A stretch of 22,416 nucleotides of DNA from CAXTEJ01 sp964243295 (GTDB lineage: Bacteria; Actinomycetota; Actinomycetes; Actinomycetales; Angustibacteraceae). This document shows positions 1 through 7,585 of this stretch, one piece after another. The translations under genes and the position numbers were made by a program. The stretch is from the NCBI GenBank assembly GCA_964243295.1, contig CAXTEJ010000054.1, positions 1-22,416 of the forward strand, in the 5' to 3' direction. The notes under the pieces are model-generated. The model had not been told where the DNA came from. It ran no database searches and was given only the letters and a program-made list of their open reading frames with translations. Every line of letters begins with the position of its first letter. Position 1 is the stretch's first letter.

Positions 1-1643
1 CGGCCCGGCCGGTGCTGCCCCCACCGGCCGCCGACCCGGTCGCGGCGCTTGACCGGCCGCAGCAGTGGCGCCGGCTGCTCGACGCCGTCTCGGCCGCCCG
101 CGACGAGGTCGAGCGCACGCGCGTCGACACGGCCCGGGCGGTCGGCGACGCGGAGGCAGGCATCTTCACCGCCCACCTGGCGCTGCTCGACGACCCCGAC
201 CTCATCGACCCGGCCCGGGCGCTCGTCGACGACGGGCACGACGCGGCTCACGCCTGGGCGCAGGTCGTCGACCAGGCGGTGGCGGGCCTCGCCGCCCTGG
301 ACGACCCCTACCTGCGCGCCCGCGGCGAGGACGTGCGCGCCGTGGGCGACCAGGTGCTGCGGGCGCTCACCGACGCCGTGGCCGACGAGCCCACGGGTGC
401 GGGCGTGGTCGTCGCGCGCGACCTGACGCCGGCGCAGGCGGCCGGGCTCGACCCGGCGACGGTGCAGGCGGTCGTGCTGGCCGGTGGCAGCGCGACCTCG
501 CACGCGGCGATCCTCGCCCGGGCCCGGGGCATCCCGGCTGTGGTCGGCGCCGGCGACGCGGTGCTGTCGCTGCCCGAGGGCACCCCGGTCGCGGTCGACG
601 GAACGGCGGGCACGGTGGTCGTCGAGCCCGCTGCCGACCTGGTCGCCGACGTCGAGCGTCGCCGGGCTGCGGCCCTGGTCGACCGCGAGCGGGCGACGGC
701 GGACGCGCAGCGACCCGCGACCACCCGCGACGGGGTCACGGTGCAGGTGGCCTGCAACGTGGGGGCGCTCGCCGACGCACGGGCCGGCGGGGCGAGCGGG
801 GCGGACGGCGCCGGGCTGGTGCGCACCGAGCTGTGCTTCGTCGGGCGCACCGACGAGCCGACGGTGGAGGAGCAGGAGCAGCTGTACCTCGCGGTGGCGC
901 AGGCGCTGGGAGGGCAGCGGATCACGCTGCGCACCCTCGACGTGGGAGGCGACAAGCCGCTGCCCTACCTGCCCGTGCCGCCCGAGGACAACCCGTTCCT
1001 CGGGCTGCGCGGGCTGCGGCTGAGCCTGGTGCGCGAGGAGGTCTTCGCCCGCCAGCTGACCGCCATCGCGCGGGTGGCGCGCCGCACACCGGTCAGCGTG
1101 ATGTTCCCGATGGTCACCACGGTCGACGAGCTGCGGCGCGCCCGCGTCGCGCTCGACGCCGCGCTGCAGGCCGAGGCGGCCACCGACGCCTCGGTGCAGG
1201 TGGGCATCATGGTCGAGGTGCCGGCCGTCGCGCTGAGGCTGGAGTCCTTCGCCGCACTGGTCGACTTCGTCAGCATCGGCACCAACGACCTCACGCAGTA
1301 CGCCCTCGCCGCCGAGCGAGGCAACCCGCACGTCGCCCACCTGTCCGACCCGCTCGACCCCGGGGTCCTGGCGCTGGTCGACGCGACCTGCCGCGCCGGC
1401 CGGGGCCGGTTCCCGGTCGCGGTCTGCGGCGAGGCGGCGGCCGACGAGCTCGCCGTGCCGGTGCTGCTGGGCCTGGGCGTCGACGAGCTCAGCGTGTCGC
1501 CGTACGCGGTGCCGTCGGTCAAGCAGCGGGTGCGGACGTCGGACGTCGGCTCGTGCACCGACCTGGCACGGGCGGCCCTGCGCGCGGAGTCGGCCGAGCA
1601 GGTGCGCGAGCTGGTGCGCCGCAGCGGGCCCGAGGGCGGCTGA
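1..1643 (+). CDS. ptsI: Phosphoenolpyruvate-protein phosphotransferase (PTS enzyme I), 5' end outside window
   Basis: Enzyme I takes phosphate from PEP and passes it to HPr, the first step of the cytoplasmic sugar phosphotransferase system. The reading frame is open to the window edge, and the first possible start (GTG at 12) already lies past the N-terminal 20 or so residues usual for the family, so the true start is upstream. Counting from that GTG, the swivelling domain carries the phosphorylated histidine in GGSATSHAAILAR (His164). The PEP-binding barrel follows, with DGAGLVRTE, TLDVGGDKPLP, NPFLGLRGLR, MFPMV, GIMVEVPA, SIGTNDLTQY and the catalytic cysteine in CGEAA (Cys472). The C-terminal domain is complete, so this is not a truncated DhaM-type enzyme I, although an HPr or EIIA domain could be fused upstream. 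It ends 186 bp before the polyol binding protein and is probably a separate transcript. The family call is very secure; the N-terminal architecture is not visible. Confidence 0.95.
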   Translation, partial: ARPVLPPPAADPVAALDRPQQWRRLLDAVSAARDEVERTRVDTARAVGDAEAGIFTAHLALLDDPDLIDPARALVDDGHDAAHAWAQVVDQAVAGLAALDDPYLRARGEDVRAVGDQVLRALTDAVADEPTGAGVVVARDLTPAQAAGLDPATVQAVVLAGGSATSHAAILARARGIPAVVGAGDAVLSLPEGTPVAVDGTAGTVVVEPAADLVADVERRRAAALVDRERATADAQRPATTRDGVTVQVACNVGALADARAGGASGADGAGLVRTELCFVGRTDEPTVEEQEQLYLAVAQALGGQRITLRTLDVGGDKPLPYLPVPPEDNPFLGLRGLRLSLVREEVFARQLTAIARVARRTPVSVMFPMVTTVDELRRARVALDAALQAEAATDASVQVGIMVEVPAVALRLESFAALVDFVSIGTNDLTQYALAAERGNPHVAHLSDPLDPGVLALVDATCRAGRGRFPVAVCGEAAADELAVPVLLGLGVDELSVSPYAVPSVKQRVRTSDVGSCTDLARAALRAESAEQVRELVRRSGPEGG

Positions 1644-1668
1644 CGTCCCCGACGTCATGACCGAGCCC

Positions 1669-1756
1669 GCCCGTTTGCCATGTGGCAATGCCCGTTTGGC
1701 GGCGGTGGTTGCCCTGGCCGTGCGTGGGGGCTTGAGTCGGGATCGCCCGATCGGGC
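1669..1756. promoter_or_regulatory. Operator-like repeats upstream of the polyol operon
   Basis: The 186-bp gap between ptsI and the polyol binding protein holds several symmetrical elements. There is a direct repeat GCCCGTTTGCC (1669-1679) and GCCCGTTTGGC (1690-1700), offset by 21 bp, about two helical turns. Between and overlapping them is the inverted repeat TTGCCA-TG-TGGCAA (1675-1688). Further down is a perfect 12-bp palindrome GCCCGATCGGGC (1745-1756), flanked by two GGGATC hexamers 20 bp apart (1739-1744, 1759-1764). No convincing -35/-10 pair could be picked out. These are reasonable candidate sites for the DeoR-type regulator encoded at the end of the operon or for a carbon catabolite regulator. 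The repeats are seen directly; their function is inferred. Confidence 0.45.
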
Positions 1757-1829
1757 ACGGGATCAAGCAGCATCGCCTGTGCCCCAACGGACACCCGCCG
1801 CACCGTGCGGCCCTCGACGAGGAGGATTC

Positions 1830-3254
1830 GTGGCAGTTCACTCCGCACACCGCGCCGGCTCTGCCGGCGTCCGACGGTTTCCCTGGGCCCGCGCCGCGCA
1901 GGCAGGTGCGATGAGCTCGGTCCTGCTGGCCACGGCGTGCGCGGGCGCCGGTGGCGACACCGGCAGCGGCGACGCCGCCTCCGGCGGCAGCGGCGGGGGT
2001 GGCCGCTCCATCAACGTGCTGATGGTCGGGAACCCGCAGATGGAGGACATCCAGAAGCTGACCAAGGACAGCTTCACCAAGGACACCGGCATCGCGGTCA
2101 ACTACACCGTCCTGCCCGAGAACGAGCTGCGCGACAAGGTCACCCAGGACGTCGCGACGCAGGCCGGCCAGTACGACGTCGCGACCGTCGGCGCCTACGA
2201 GGTGCCGATCTGGGCCAAGAACGGCTGGCTGCACGAGACCGGCTCCTACATGACCAAGGACGCGAGCTTCGACCAGGCCGACATCCTCAAGCCGATGATC
2301 CAGTCGCTGTCGGGCGAGGACGGCAAGGTCTACGCCGTCCCGTTCTACGGTGAGTCCTCGATGCTCATGTACCGCAAGGACGTCATGGCGGCCAAGGGCA
2401 TCACGGTGCCCGAGCGGCCCACCTGGACCCAGGTCGCCGACATCGCGGCCAAGGTCGACGGCGCCGAGCCCGGCATGAAGGGCATCTGCCTGCGCGGCCT
2501 GCCCGGCTGGGGCGAGATGTTCGCCCCGCTGACGACGGTCGTGAACACCTTCGGCGGCACCTGGTTCACGAAGGACTGGCAGCCCCAGGTGAACTCGCCC
2601 GAGTTCACCCAGGCCGTGAAGTTCTACGTCGACCTGGTCAAGGAGCACGGCGAGGCGGGTGCGTCGCAGGCCGGCTTCAGCGAGTGCCTCAACGCGCTGA
2701 GCCAGGGCAAGGCCGCCATGTGGTACGACGCCACGTCGGCCGCCGGCTCGCTCGAGGACCCCGCCGTCAGCAAGGCTGCCGGCAAGATCGGGTACGCATT
2801 CGCGCCCGTCGAGAAGACGAAGACCTCGGGGTGGCTGTGGACCTGGGCGTGGGCCATGCCCAAGACCACCAAGAAGGCGGACGACGCGGCGAAGTTCATG
2901 CTGTGGGCGTCGAGCAAGGACTACGAGAAGCTGGTCGGCGAGAAGCTCGGCTGGTCGCGGGTCCCCGCGGGCAAGCGTGCGAGCACCTACTCGGTCCCCG
3001 AGTACCAGAAGGCCTCCGCGGCCTTCGGTGACATCACGCTGAAGTCGATCGAGGAGGCGCAGCCCACCAACCCGGGCGTGCAGCCGCGGCCCACCGTCGG
3101 CGTCCAGTTCGTCGACATCCCGGAGTTCGCCGACCTCGGCACCAAGGTGTCGCAGGACATCAGCGCCGTGATCGCCGGCAAGGGGACCGTCGAGGAGGCT
3201 CTGGCCAACGGGCAGAAGCTCGCCGAGGACGTCGCCAAGAAGTACCAGAAGTGA
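1830..3254 (+). CDS. smoE: Polyol (sorbitol/mannitol-type) ABC transporter substrate-binding lipoprotein
   Basis: Extracellular solute-binding protein (family 1) that should capture a sugar alcohol and deliver it to the two permeases encoded next. The GTG start at 1830 is chosen because AGGAGG (1820-1825) sits just upstream and it gives a proper secretion signal: arginines near residues 15-21, the hydrophobic stretch AMSSVLLATA, then Cys37 in ATAC, a slightly non-canonical lipobox. A Gly/Ser-rich linker follows. The mature part resembles SmoE/MtlE proteins: a segment with NPQMEDIQKL, LPENELRDKVTQDVATQ, QYDVATVGAYEVPIWAKNGW, PFYGESSMLMYRKD and a Trp-rich SGWLWTWAWAMPK. The product is 474 aa, usual for the family. 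An in-frame ATG at 1911 would cut off the charged part of the signal peptide and is less likely. The exact ligand (mannitol, sorbitol or arabitol) cannot be read from sequence. Confidence 0.88.
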   Translation: MAVHSAHRAGSAGVRRFPWARAAQAGAMSSVLLATACAGAGGDTGSGDAASGGSGGGGRSINVLMVGNPQMEDIQKLTKDSFTKDTGIAVNYTVLPENELRDKVTQDVATQAGQYDVATVGAYEVPIWAKNGWLHETGSYMTKDASFDQADILKPMIQSLSGEDGKVYAVPFYGESSMLMYRKDVMAAKGITVPERPTWTQVADIAAKVDGAEPGMKGICLRGLPGWGEMFAPLTTVVNTFGGTWFTKDWQPQVNSPEFTQAVKFYVDLVKEHGEAGASQAGFSECLNALSQGKAAMWYDATSAAGSLEDPAVSKAAGKIGYAFAPVEKTKTSGWLWTWAWAMPKTTKKADDAAKFMLWASSKDYEKLVGEKLGWSRVPAGKRASTYSVPEYQKASAAFGDITLKSIEEAQPTNPGVQPRPTVGVQFVDIPEFADLGTKVSQDISAVIAGKGTVEEALANGQKLAEDVAKKYQK

Positions 3255-3259
3255 CCGAC

Positions 3260-3315
3260 GCGGCGGCCGGGTCGCGCGCAGCGACCCGGCCGCCGCCTCC
3301 TCGCCCCTCGGGCGA
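3260..3315 (+). terminator. Strong intercistronic hairpin plus small second hairpin
   Basis: Six bases after the binding-protein stop codon there is a perfect 16-bp stem: GCGGCGGCCGGGTCGC (3260-3275), loop GCGCA, and the exact complement at 3281-3296. A second small hairpin follows at once, TCGCCC-CTC-GGGCGA (3301-3315). There is no U-tract and the permease gene follows 57 bp later on the same strand. The likely role is an attenuating terminator or an mRNA 3' stabiliser that leaves the binding protein more abundant than the membrane subunits, as known for intercistronic hairpins in other binding-protein operons. The structure is certain; the role is inferred. Confidence 0.75.
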
Positions 3316-3371
3316 ACCAGCAGGCGACCGACCTGACGTGCGACCGACCCGAGAGACGAGCGAGGACCGCC

Positions 3372-4358
3372 ATGGCCACGATCACCGACACACCGCGGGC
3401 GACAGCCCCGAGGCGTGATGTCCCCGTCCGCCGCGGACCGAGCACGTGGGCACGGCGGGGGCCGCTGCTGCCGGCCCTGATCTTCATGGTCGTCGTCACC
3501 CAGCTGCCGTTCCTGGTCACCATCGCGGTGTCGACCCTCAACTGGAACGTGCTGACGCCGGGCAGCAAGAGCTTCCTCGGCCTCGGCACCTACGAGTCCT
3601 TCGCCGGCCTGCAGAACTACGCCACGGTCTTCACCGACGCCCGGCTGCGCACCGCCGTCGTCAACACGGTGGTGCTGACGGCGTCCGTCGTCATCATCAG
3701 CGTGGTGCTCGGCCTCGCCTGCGCGATCCTGCTCGACCGCAAGTTCCCCGGCCGTGGCCTCGCCCGCACGCTGCTGATAGCGCCGTTCCTCGTGATGCCG
3801 GTCGCCGCGGCGCTGCTGTGGAAGCACGCGCTCTACAACCCCGACTACGGCCTGTTCAACGGTGTCCTGAACTGGGTGTGGCAGCTGTTCGGGGCCGAGC
3901 AGGGGCCGGTCGTCGACTACGTGTCGTCGACCCCGATGGCCGCAGTGGTCGCGGCGCTGGTGTGGCAGTGGACGCCGTTCATGATGCTCATCATCCTGTC
4001 GGGCCTGCAGGCCCAGCCGGGCGACGTGCTCGAGGCGGCCCGCGTCGACGGGGCGACCGCCCGGCAGACCTTCCGCTTCGTGACGCTGCCCCACCTGCGG
4101 CAGTACCTCGAGCTCGCCGCGCTGCTGGGCTCGATCTACATCGTGCAGACCTTCGACGCCATCTTCACCATCACCCAGGGCGGCCCTGGGTCGGCCACGA
4201 CGAACCTGCCCTACGAGATCTACCTGACGATGTTCCGCAAGTACGAGTACGGCCAGGCGGCTGCAGCCGGTGTCGTCACCGTCATCGGCACCATCGCCAT
4301 CGCGACCTTCGCGCTGCGCGTGGTGTCGTCGCTCTTCGTCGAGGAGGAGATCAAGTGA
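3372..4358 (+). CDS. smoF: Polyol ABC transporter permease, first subunit (SmoF/MtlF-like)
   Basis: Inner-membrane subunit of a MalF-type importer, 328 aa. After a basic N-terminus it shows six hydrophobic segments, starting with LLPALIFMVVV near residue 33 and ending with GTIAIATFALRVV near residue 310. The cytoplasmic EAA loop that contacts the ATPase is clear: EAARVDGA at about residue 221, followed by TLPHL. Motifs such as QTFDAIFTITQGGPGSAT are typical of sugar and polyol permeases of this family. The ATG at 3372 is preceded by GAGGA in GAGCGAGGACC. Its stop overlaps the GTG start of the second permease by four bases, so the two are translationally coupled. No ATP-binding subunit is encoded in this operon. 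Confidence 0.9.
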   Translation: MATITDTPRATAPRRDVPVRRGPSTWARRGPLLPALIFMVVVTQLPFLVTIAVSTLNWNVLTPGSKSFLGLGTYESFAGLQNYATVFTDARLRTAVVNTVVLTASVVIISVVLGLACAILLDRKFPGRGLARTLLIAPFLVMPVAAALLWKHALYNPDYGLFNGVLNWVWQLFGAEQGPVVDYVSSTPMAAVVAALVWQWTPFMMLIILSGLQAQPGDVLEAARVDGATARQTFRFVTLPHLRQYLELAALLGSIYIVQTFDAIFTITQGGPGSATTNLPYEIYLTMFRKYEYGQAAAAGVVTVIGTIAIATFALRVVSSLFVEEEIK

Positions 4359-5230
4359 GCGTCGCCGTCCAGACCCGCCCCCGCACCAACCCGTTGCGCC
4401 GCAAGCCCAAGGACGACACCAGTCAGCCCGCAGGCAAGGGCTGGGCCGTGCTCGCCTGGATCATCACGCTGCTGTTCTTCGCGCCCGTCGCCTGGATGCT
4501 GCTGACCTCCCTGCACCGCGAGGCGGACGCCGCCACGAACCCGCCCTCGATCCTCGCGCCACTCACGCTGTCGAACTACGGCAACCTGTTCGACCGCGGT
4601 GTGACGCCGTTCCTCCTCAACTCGGCCACCGCCAGCATCGTCTCGACGCTGCTCGTGCTGGCGCTGTCGATCCCCGCCGCGTACGCCCTCTCGATCAAGC
4701 CGGTCGAGAAGTGGACCGACGTGATGTTCTTCTTCCTGTCGACCAAGTTCCTGCCGGCGATCGCCGCGCTGCTGCCGATCTACCTGCTCGTCAAGCGCGC
4801 GGGCATGCTCGACAACATCTACACGCTGGTCATCCTGTACACCTCGATGAACCTGCCGATCGCGGTGTGGATGATGCGCTCGTTCCTCGCCGAGGTGCCC
4901 AAGGAGATTCTCGAGGCGGCGCAGATGGACGGCGCAGGGCTGATGCGGGTGCTGTGGAACGTCATCGCGCCGGTCGCCATGCCGGGCATCGTCGCCACCA
5001 GCCTGATCTGCTTCATCTTCAGCTGGAACGAGTTCATGTTCGCCGTGAACCTGACGGCGGTGCGCGCCTCGACCGCGCCGATCTTCCTCGTAGGTTTCAT
5101 CTCCAGCCAGGGCCTGTTCCTCGCGAAGCTCTGCGCGGCAGCCACCCTGGTCTCGCTGCCGGTGCTGATCGCCGGTTTCGCCGCGCAGGACAAGCTCGTG
5201 CGCGGCCTGTCCCTAGGAGCCGTCAAGTGA
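4355..5230 (+). CDS. smoG: Polyol ABC transporter permease, second subunit (SmoG/MtlG-like)
   Basis: MalG-type membrane subunit, 291 aa, partner of the preceding permease. The start is the GTG at 4355 inside the GTGA overlap with the previous stop; GAGGAGGAGA just upstream (4341-4350) can serve as the ribosome binding site. Hydrophobic segments begin with WAVLAWIITLLFFAPVAWML, and the EAA loop appears as EAAQMDGAG at about residues 187-195, followed by WNVIAPVAMPG. The sequence SWNEFMFAVNLT is typical of MalG-type permeases. Its stop again overlaps the following dehydrogenase GTG by four bases (GTGA at 5227-5230). The upstream extension of this reading frame overlaps the first permease and is not coding. 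Confidence 0.9.
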   Translation: MSVAVQTRPRTNPLRRKPKDDTSQPAGKGWAVLAWIITLLFFAPVAWMLLTSLHREADAATNPPSILAPLTLSNYGNLFDRGVTPFLLNSATASIVSTLLVLALSIPAAYALSIKPVEKWTDVMFFFLSTKFLPAIAALLPIYLLVKRAGMLDNIYTLVILYTSMNLPIAVWMMRSFLAEVPKEILEAAQMDGAGLMRVLWNVIAPVAMPGIVATSLICFIFSWNEFMFAVNLTAVRASTAPIFLVGFISSQGLFLAKLCAAATLVSLPVLIAGFAAQDKLVRGLSLGAVK

Positions 5231-6732
5231 GCACTCACACCACGCCCGGCAGGGTCGCGCTGTCCCAGGCCACCCTGCCCGACCTGCCCGCCAAGGTGGC
5301 CCGGCCGACGTACGACCGCTCGGCCGTGACCGTCGGCGTCGTCCACGTCGGTGTCGGCGGGTTCCACCGCGCCCACCAGGCGATGTACCTCGACCGGCTC
5401 ATGGAGCAGGGCGAGGCGATGGACTGGGGGGTCTGCGGGGTCGGGGTGCTGCCCTTCGACAAGCGCATGGCCGACGTGCTGCACGAGCAGGACGGTCTCT
5501 ACACGCTGGTCGTCAAGCACCCCGACGGACGCCGGGAGCCCCGCGTCATCGGGTCGCTGGTCGAATACCTGTTCGCGCCCGACGACCCCGAGGCCGTCAT
5601 CGAGCGGATGGCCGCGCCGTCGACGCGCATCGTGTCGCTGACCATCACCGAGGGCGGCTACAACGTGCACGCCGTGACCGGCCAGTTCGACGAGACCGAC
5701 GCCGGGGTGCAGCACGACCTCGAGCCAGGAGTGCTGCCGCGCACGGCTTTCGGGCTCGTCGTCGAGGCGCTCGCCCGCCGCCGCGAGCGCGGGACCGCCC
5801 CGTTCACCGTGCTGTCGTGCGACAACATCCAGGGCAACGGCGACACCGCGAAGCGCAGCTTCACCACCTTCGCCCGGATGCGCGACCCCGAGCTCGCCAC
5901 GTGGATCGCCAGCGAGGTGCCGTTCCCCAACTGCATGGTCGACCGCATCACCCCGGTCACGACCGACGCCGACCGCGCCGAGCTCGCCGAGACCTTCGGT
6001 GTCGAGGACGGCTGGCCCGTGGTCTGCGAGCCGTTCACCCAGTGGGTGCTGGAGGACGCGTTCGTCGAGCGGCCGCCCCTGGAGCTGGTCGGAGTGCAGC
6101 TGGTGCCGGACGTCGAGCCCTACGAGCTGATGAAGCTGCGGCTGCTGAACGCCAGCCACCAGGCCCTGGCCTACGTCGGCTACCTCGCGGGCTACCGGCT
6201 GGTGCACGACGTGTGCCAGGACGAGTCGTTCGCCCAGCTGCTGCTGGACTACATGGACCACGAGGCGACACCCACGCTGCACCCGGTGCCGGGGATCGAC
6301 CTCGACGCCTACAAGCACGAGCTGATCCGGCGCTTCAGCAACGGCGAGGTGCGCGACACGGTGGCGCGGCTGTGCGCGGAGAGCTCGGACCGCATCCCCA
6401 AGTGGCTGCTGCCCGTCGTGCGCTGGAACCTCGATCAGGGCGGCGAGGTGCACCGGGCCGCTGCGGTCGTGGCGAGCTGGGCGCGCTACTCCGAGGGCGT
6501 CGACGAGGACGGTGAGCCGATCAAGGTCGTCGACCGGCTCACCGACCGGCTCCGCGCGGCGGCGCTCGCCCAGGCCGACGACCCGCTGGCGTTCCTGCGT
6601 GACCACGAGCTGTTCGGCGGCCTCGTCGACGAGCAGCGGTTCACGCAGGCCTACACGGCGGCGCTCACCTCGCTGCACGAGCGCGGCTCGCGTGCGACGG
6701 TCGAGGCGCTGCTCGCCGGCCCGCTGGCCTGA
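5227..6732 (+). CDS. mtlK: Mannitol dehydrogenase family protein (long-chain polyol dehydrogenase)
   Basis: NAD-dependent oxidation of a long-chain sugar alcohol to the ketose (mannitol to fructose, or arabitol to xylulose), 501 aa as usual for the polyol-specific long-chain family. The N-terminal Rossmann domain starts near residue 35 with GVVHVGVGGFHRAHQA, the GxGxFxRxH dinucleotide motif of this family. The catalytic signature K-x4-N-x2-H is intact as Lys303, Asn308 and His311 in MKLRLLNASH. DNIQGNG and DRITPVTT are also typical. Start is the GTG in the GTGA overlap with the second permease. Being last in the transporter operon, it fits oxidation of the imported polyol. No fructokinase or xylulokinase is nearby to decide the substrate, so the symbol (Rhodobacter smo/mtl naming) is a family label. 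Confidence 0.9.
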   Translation: MSTHTTPGRVALSQATLPDLPAKVARPTYDRSAVTVGVVHVGVGGFHRAHQAMYLDRLMEQGEAMDWGVCGVGVLPFDKRMADVLHEQDGLYTLVVKHPDGRREPRVIGSLVEYLFAPDDPEAVIERMAAPSTRIVSLTITEGGYNVHAVTGQFDETDAGVQHDLEPGVLPRTAFGLVVEALARRRERGTAPFTVLSCDNIQGNGDTAKRSFTTFARMRDPELATWIASEVPFPNCMVDRITPVTTDADRAELAETFGVEDGWPVVCEPFTQWVLEDAFVERPPLELVGVQLVPDVEPYELMKLRLLNASHQALAYVGYLAGYRLVHDVCQDESFAQLLLDYMDHEATPTLHPVPGIDLDAYKHELIRRFSNGEVRDTVARLCAESSDRIPKWLLPVVRWNLDQGGEVHRAAAVVASWARYSEGVDEDGEPIKVVDRLTDRLRAAALAQADDPLAFLRDHELFGGLVDEQRFTQAYTAALTSLHERGSRATVEALLAGPLA

Positions 6733-6788
6733 CCCGCCGTAGGGTTCGGCTCACCGACGTCCGACCGGCCGTCGCCGAGAGGGGTGGA

Positions 6789-7550
6789 GTGCAGGCTGAC
6801 GAGCGGCACCAGCGCATCCTCGCCCAGGCCCGCCAGCACGGGCGGGTCGACGTCGTCGAGCTGGCGAGCGAGCTCGACGTCTCGCCCGAGACCGTGCGGC
6901 GGGACCTGCGGCGGCTGGAGGAGCACGGCGTCGTGCGCCGCACCCACGGCGGCGCCTACCCGGTCGAGAACGCCGGCTACGAGAGCGACCTGAGCTCGCG
7001 CACCGGGCTGCGGGTCGCCGAGAAGCAGCGCATCGCCCGCGCGGCCGTGGGCCTGCTGACCGAGGAGTCGAGCGTCTTCATCGACGAGGGGTTCACGCCT
7101 CAGCTGGTCGCAGAGCGGCTGCCCGTGGGCCGCGGCATCACGGTGCTGACGGCCTCGGTGCCGCTGGCGGCGGCGGTCGCCGGCCGGGCCGACCTGACCG
7201 TCATCATGCTGGGCGGGCGGCTGCGCCCAGCGACGCTCGCGTCGGTCGGGTCGGTCACCACCAGCACGCTGGGCCGGTTCGTCGTCGACCTCGCGATCCT
7301 CGGCGCCAACGGCATCTCGCTGTCGGCCGGGCTCACCACGCCCGACCCGGCCGTGGCCGACGTCAAGGCCCAGGCGATCCGGTGCTCGCGCCGGCGGATC
7401 CTGGTGGGTGCCCACACCAAGTTCGGCATCACGAGCTTCTGCCGCTTCGGCGAGCTGCGCGACATCGAGACGATCGTCACCGACGAGGGACTGCCGCTGT
7501 CGGACGCCCGCAAGTACGCCCATCTCGGGCCCCACGTCGTGCGCGTCTGA
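6789..7550 (+). CDS. DeoR-family transcriptional regulator
   Basis: DNA-binding sugar-phosphate-responsive regulator, 253 aa, the standard length. The N-terminal winged helix (residues 1-60) reads RHQRILAQARQHGRVDVVEL, then LDVSPETVRRDLRRLEEHGV and RRTHGGAYPV, the hallmark of DeoR proteins. The C-terminal half is the DeoR effector domain with FIDEGFTPQLVAERL, VLTASVPLA, MLGGRLRP, a conserved LGANGIS-type loop and VGAHTKFG. The GTG start at 6789 follows GAGAGGGG; the gene lies 56 bp after the dehydrogenase on the same strand, so it is probably in the operon and controls it, perhaps through the repeats at 1669-1756. DeoR-type control of polyol genes is known in actinobacteria (AtlR/SucR of Corynebacterium). 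The effector is not predictable here. Confidence 0.92.
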   Translation: MQADERHQRILAQARQHGRVDVVELASELDVSPETVRRDLRRLEEHGVVRRTHGGAYPVENAGYESDLSSRTGLRVAEKQRIARAAVGLLTEESSVFIDEGFTPQLVAERLPVGRGITVLTASVPLAAAVAGRADLTVIMLGGRLRPATLASVGSVTTSTLGRFVVDLAILGANGISLSAGLTTPDPAVADVKAQAIRCSRRRILVGAHTKFGITSFCRFGELRDIETIVTDEGLPLSDARKYAHLGPHVVRV

Positions 7551-7585
7551 GCCCTACCCGCCCGGTGAGACGAACAGCGCCACCG

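Noticed and set aside
1..1643. DhaM-type multiphosphoryl protein with truncated enzyme I
   Set aside because: The complete PEP-binding barrel and catalytic cysteine are present, whereas DhaM proteins end early in the enzyme I part; an upstream fusion cannot be judged because the 5' end is outside the window.
1680..1829. Upstream extension of the polyol binding protein frame to 1680
   Set aside because: The extra 50 residues have no signal-peptide character, cover the operator-like repeats, and the GTG at 1830 has a strong ribosome site directly before a lipoprotein signal.
4819..6678. A 619-codon open frame on the minus strand antisense to the second permease and the polyol dehydrogenase
   Set aside because: It mirrors the codon structure of the real genes at high GC, shows low-complexity Arg/Ala/Val/His-rich composition and has no recognisable motif, while the plus strand carries complete family proteins.
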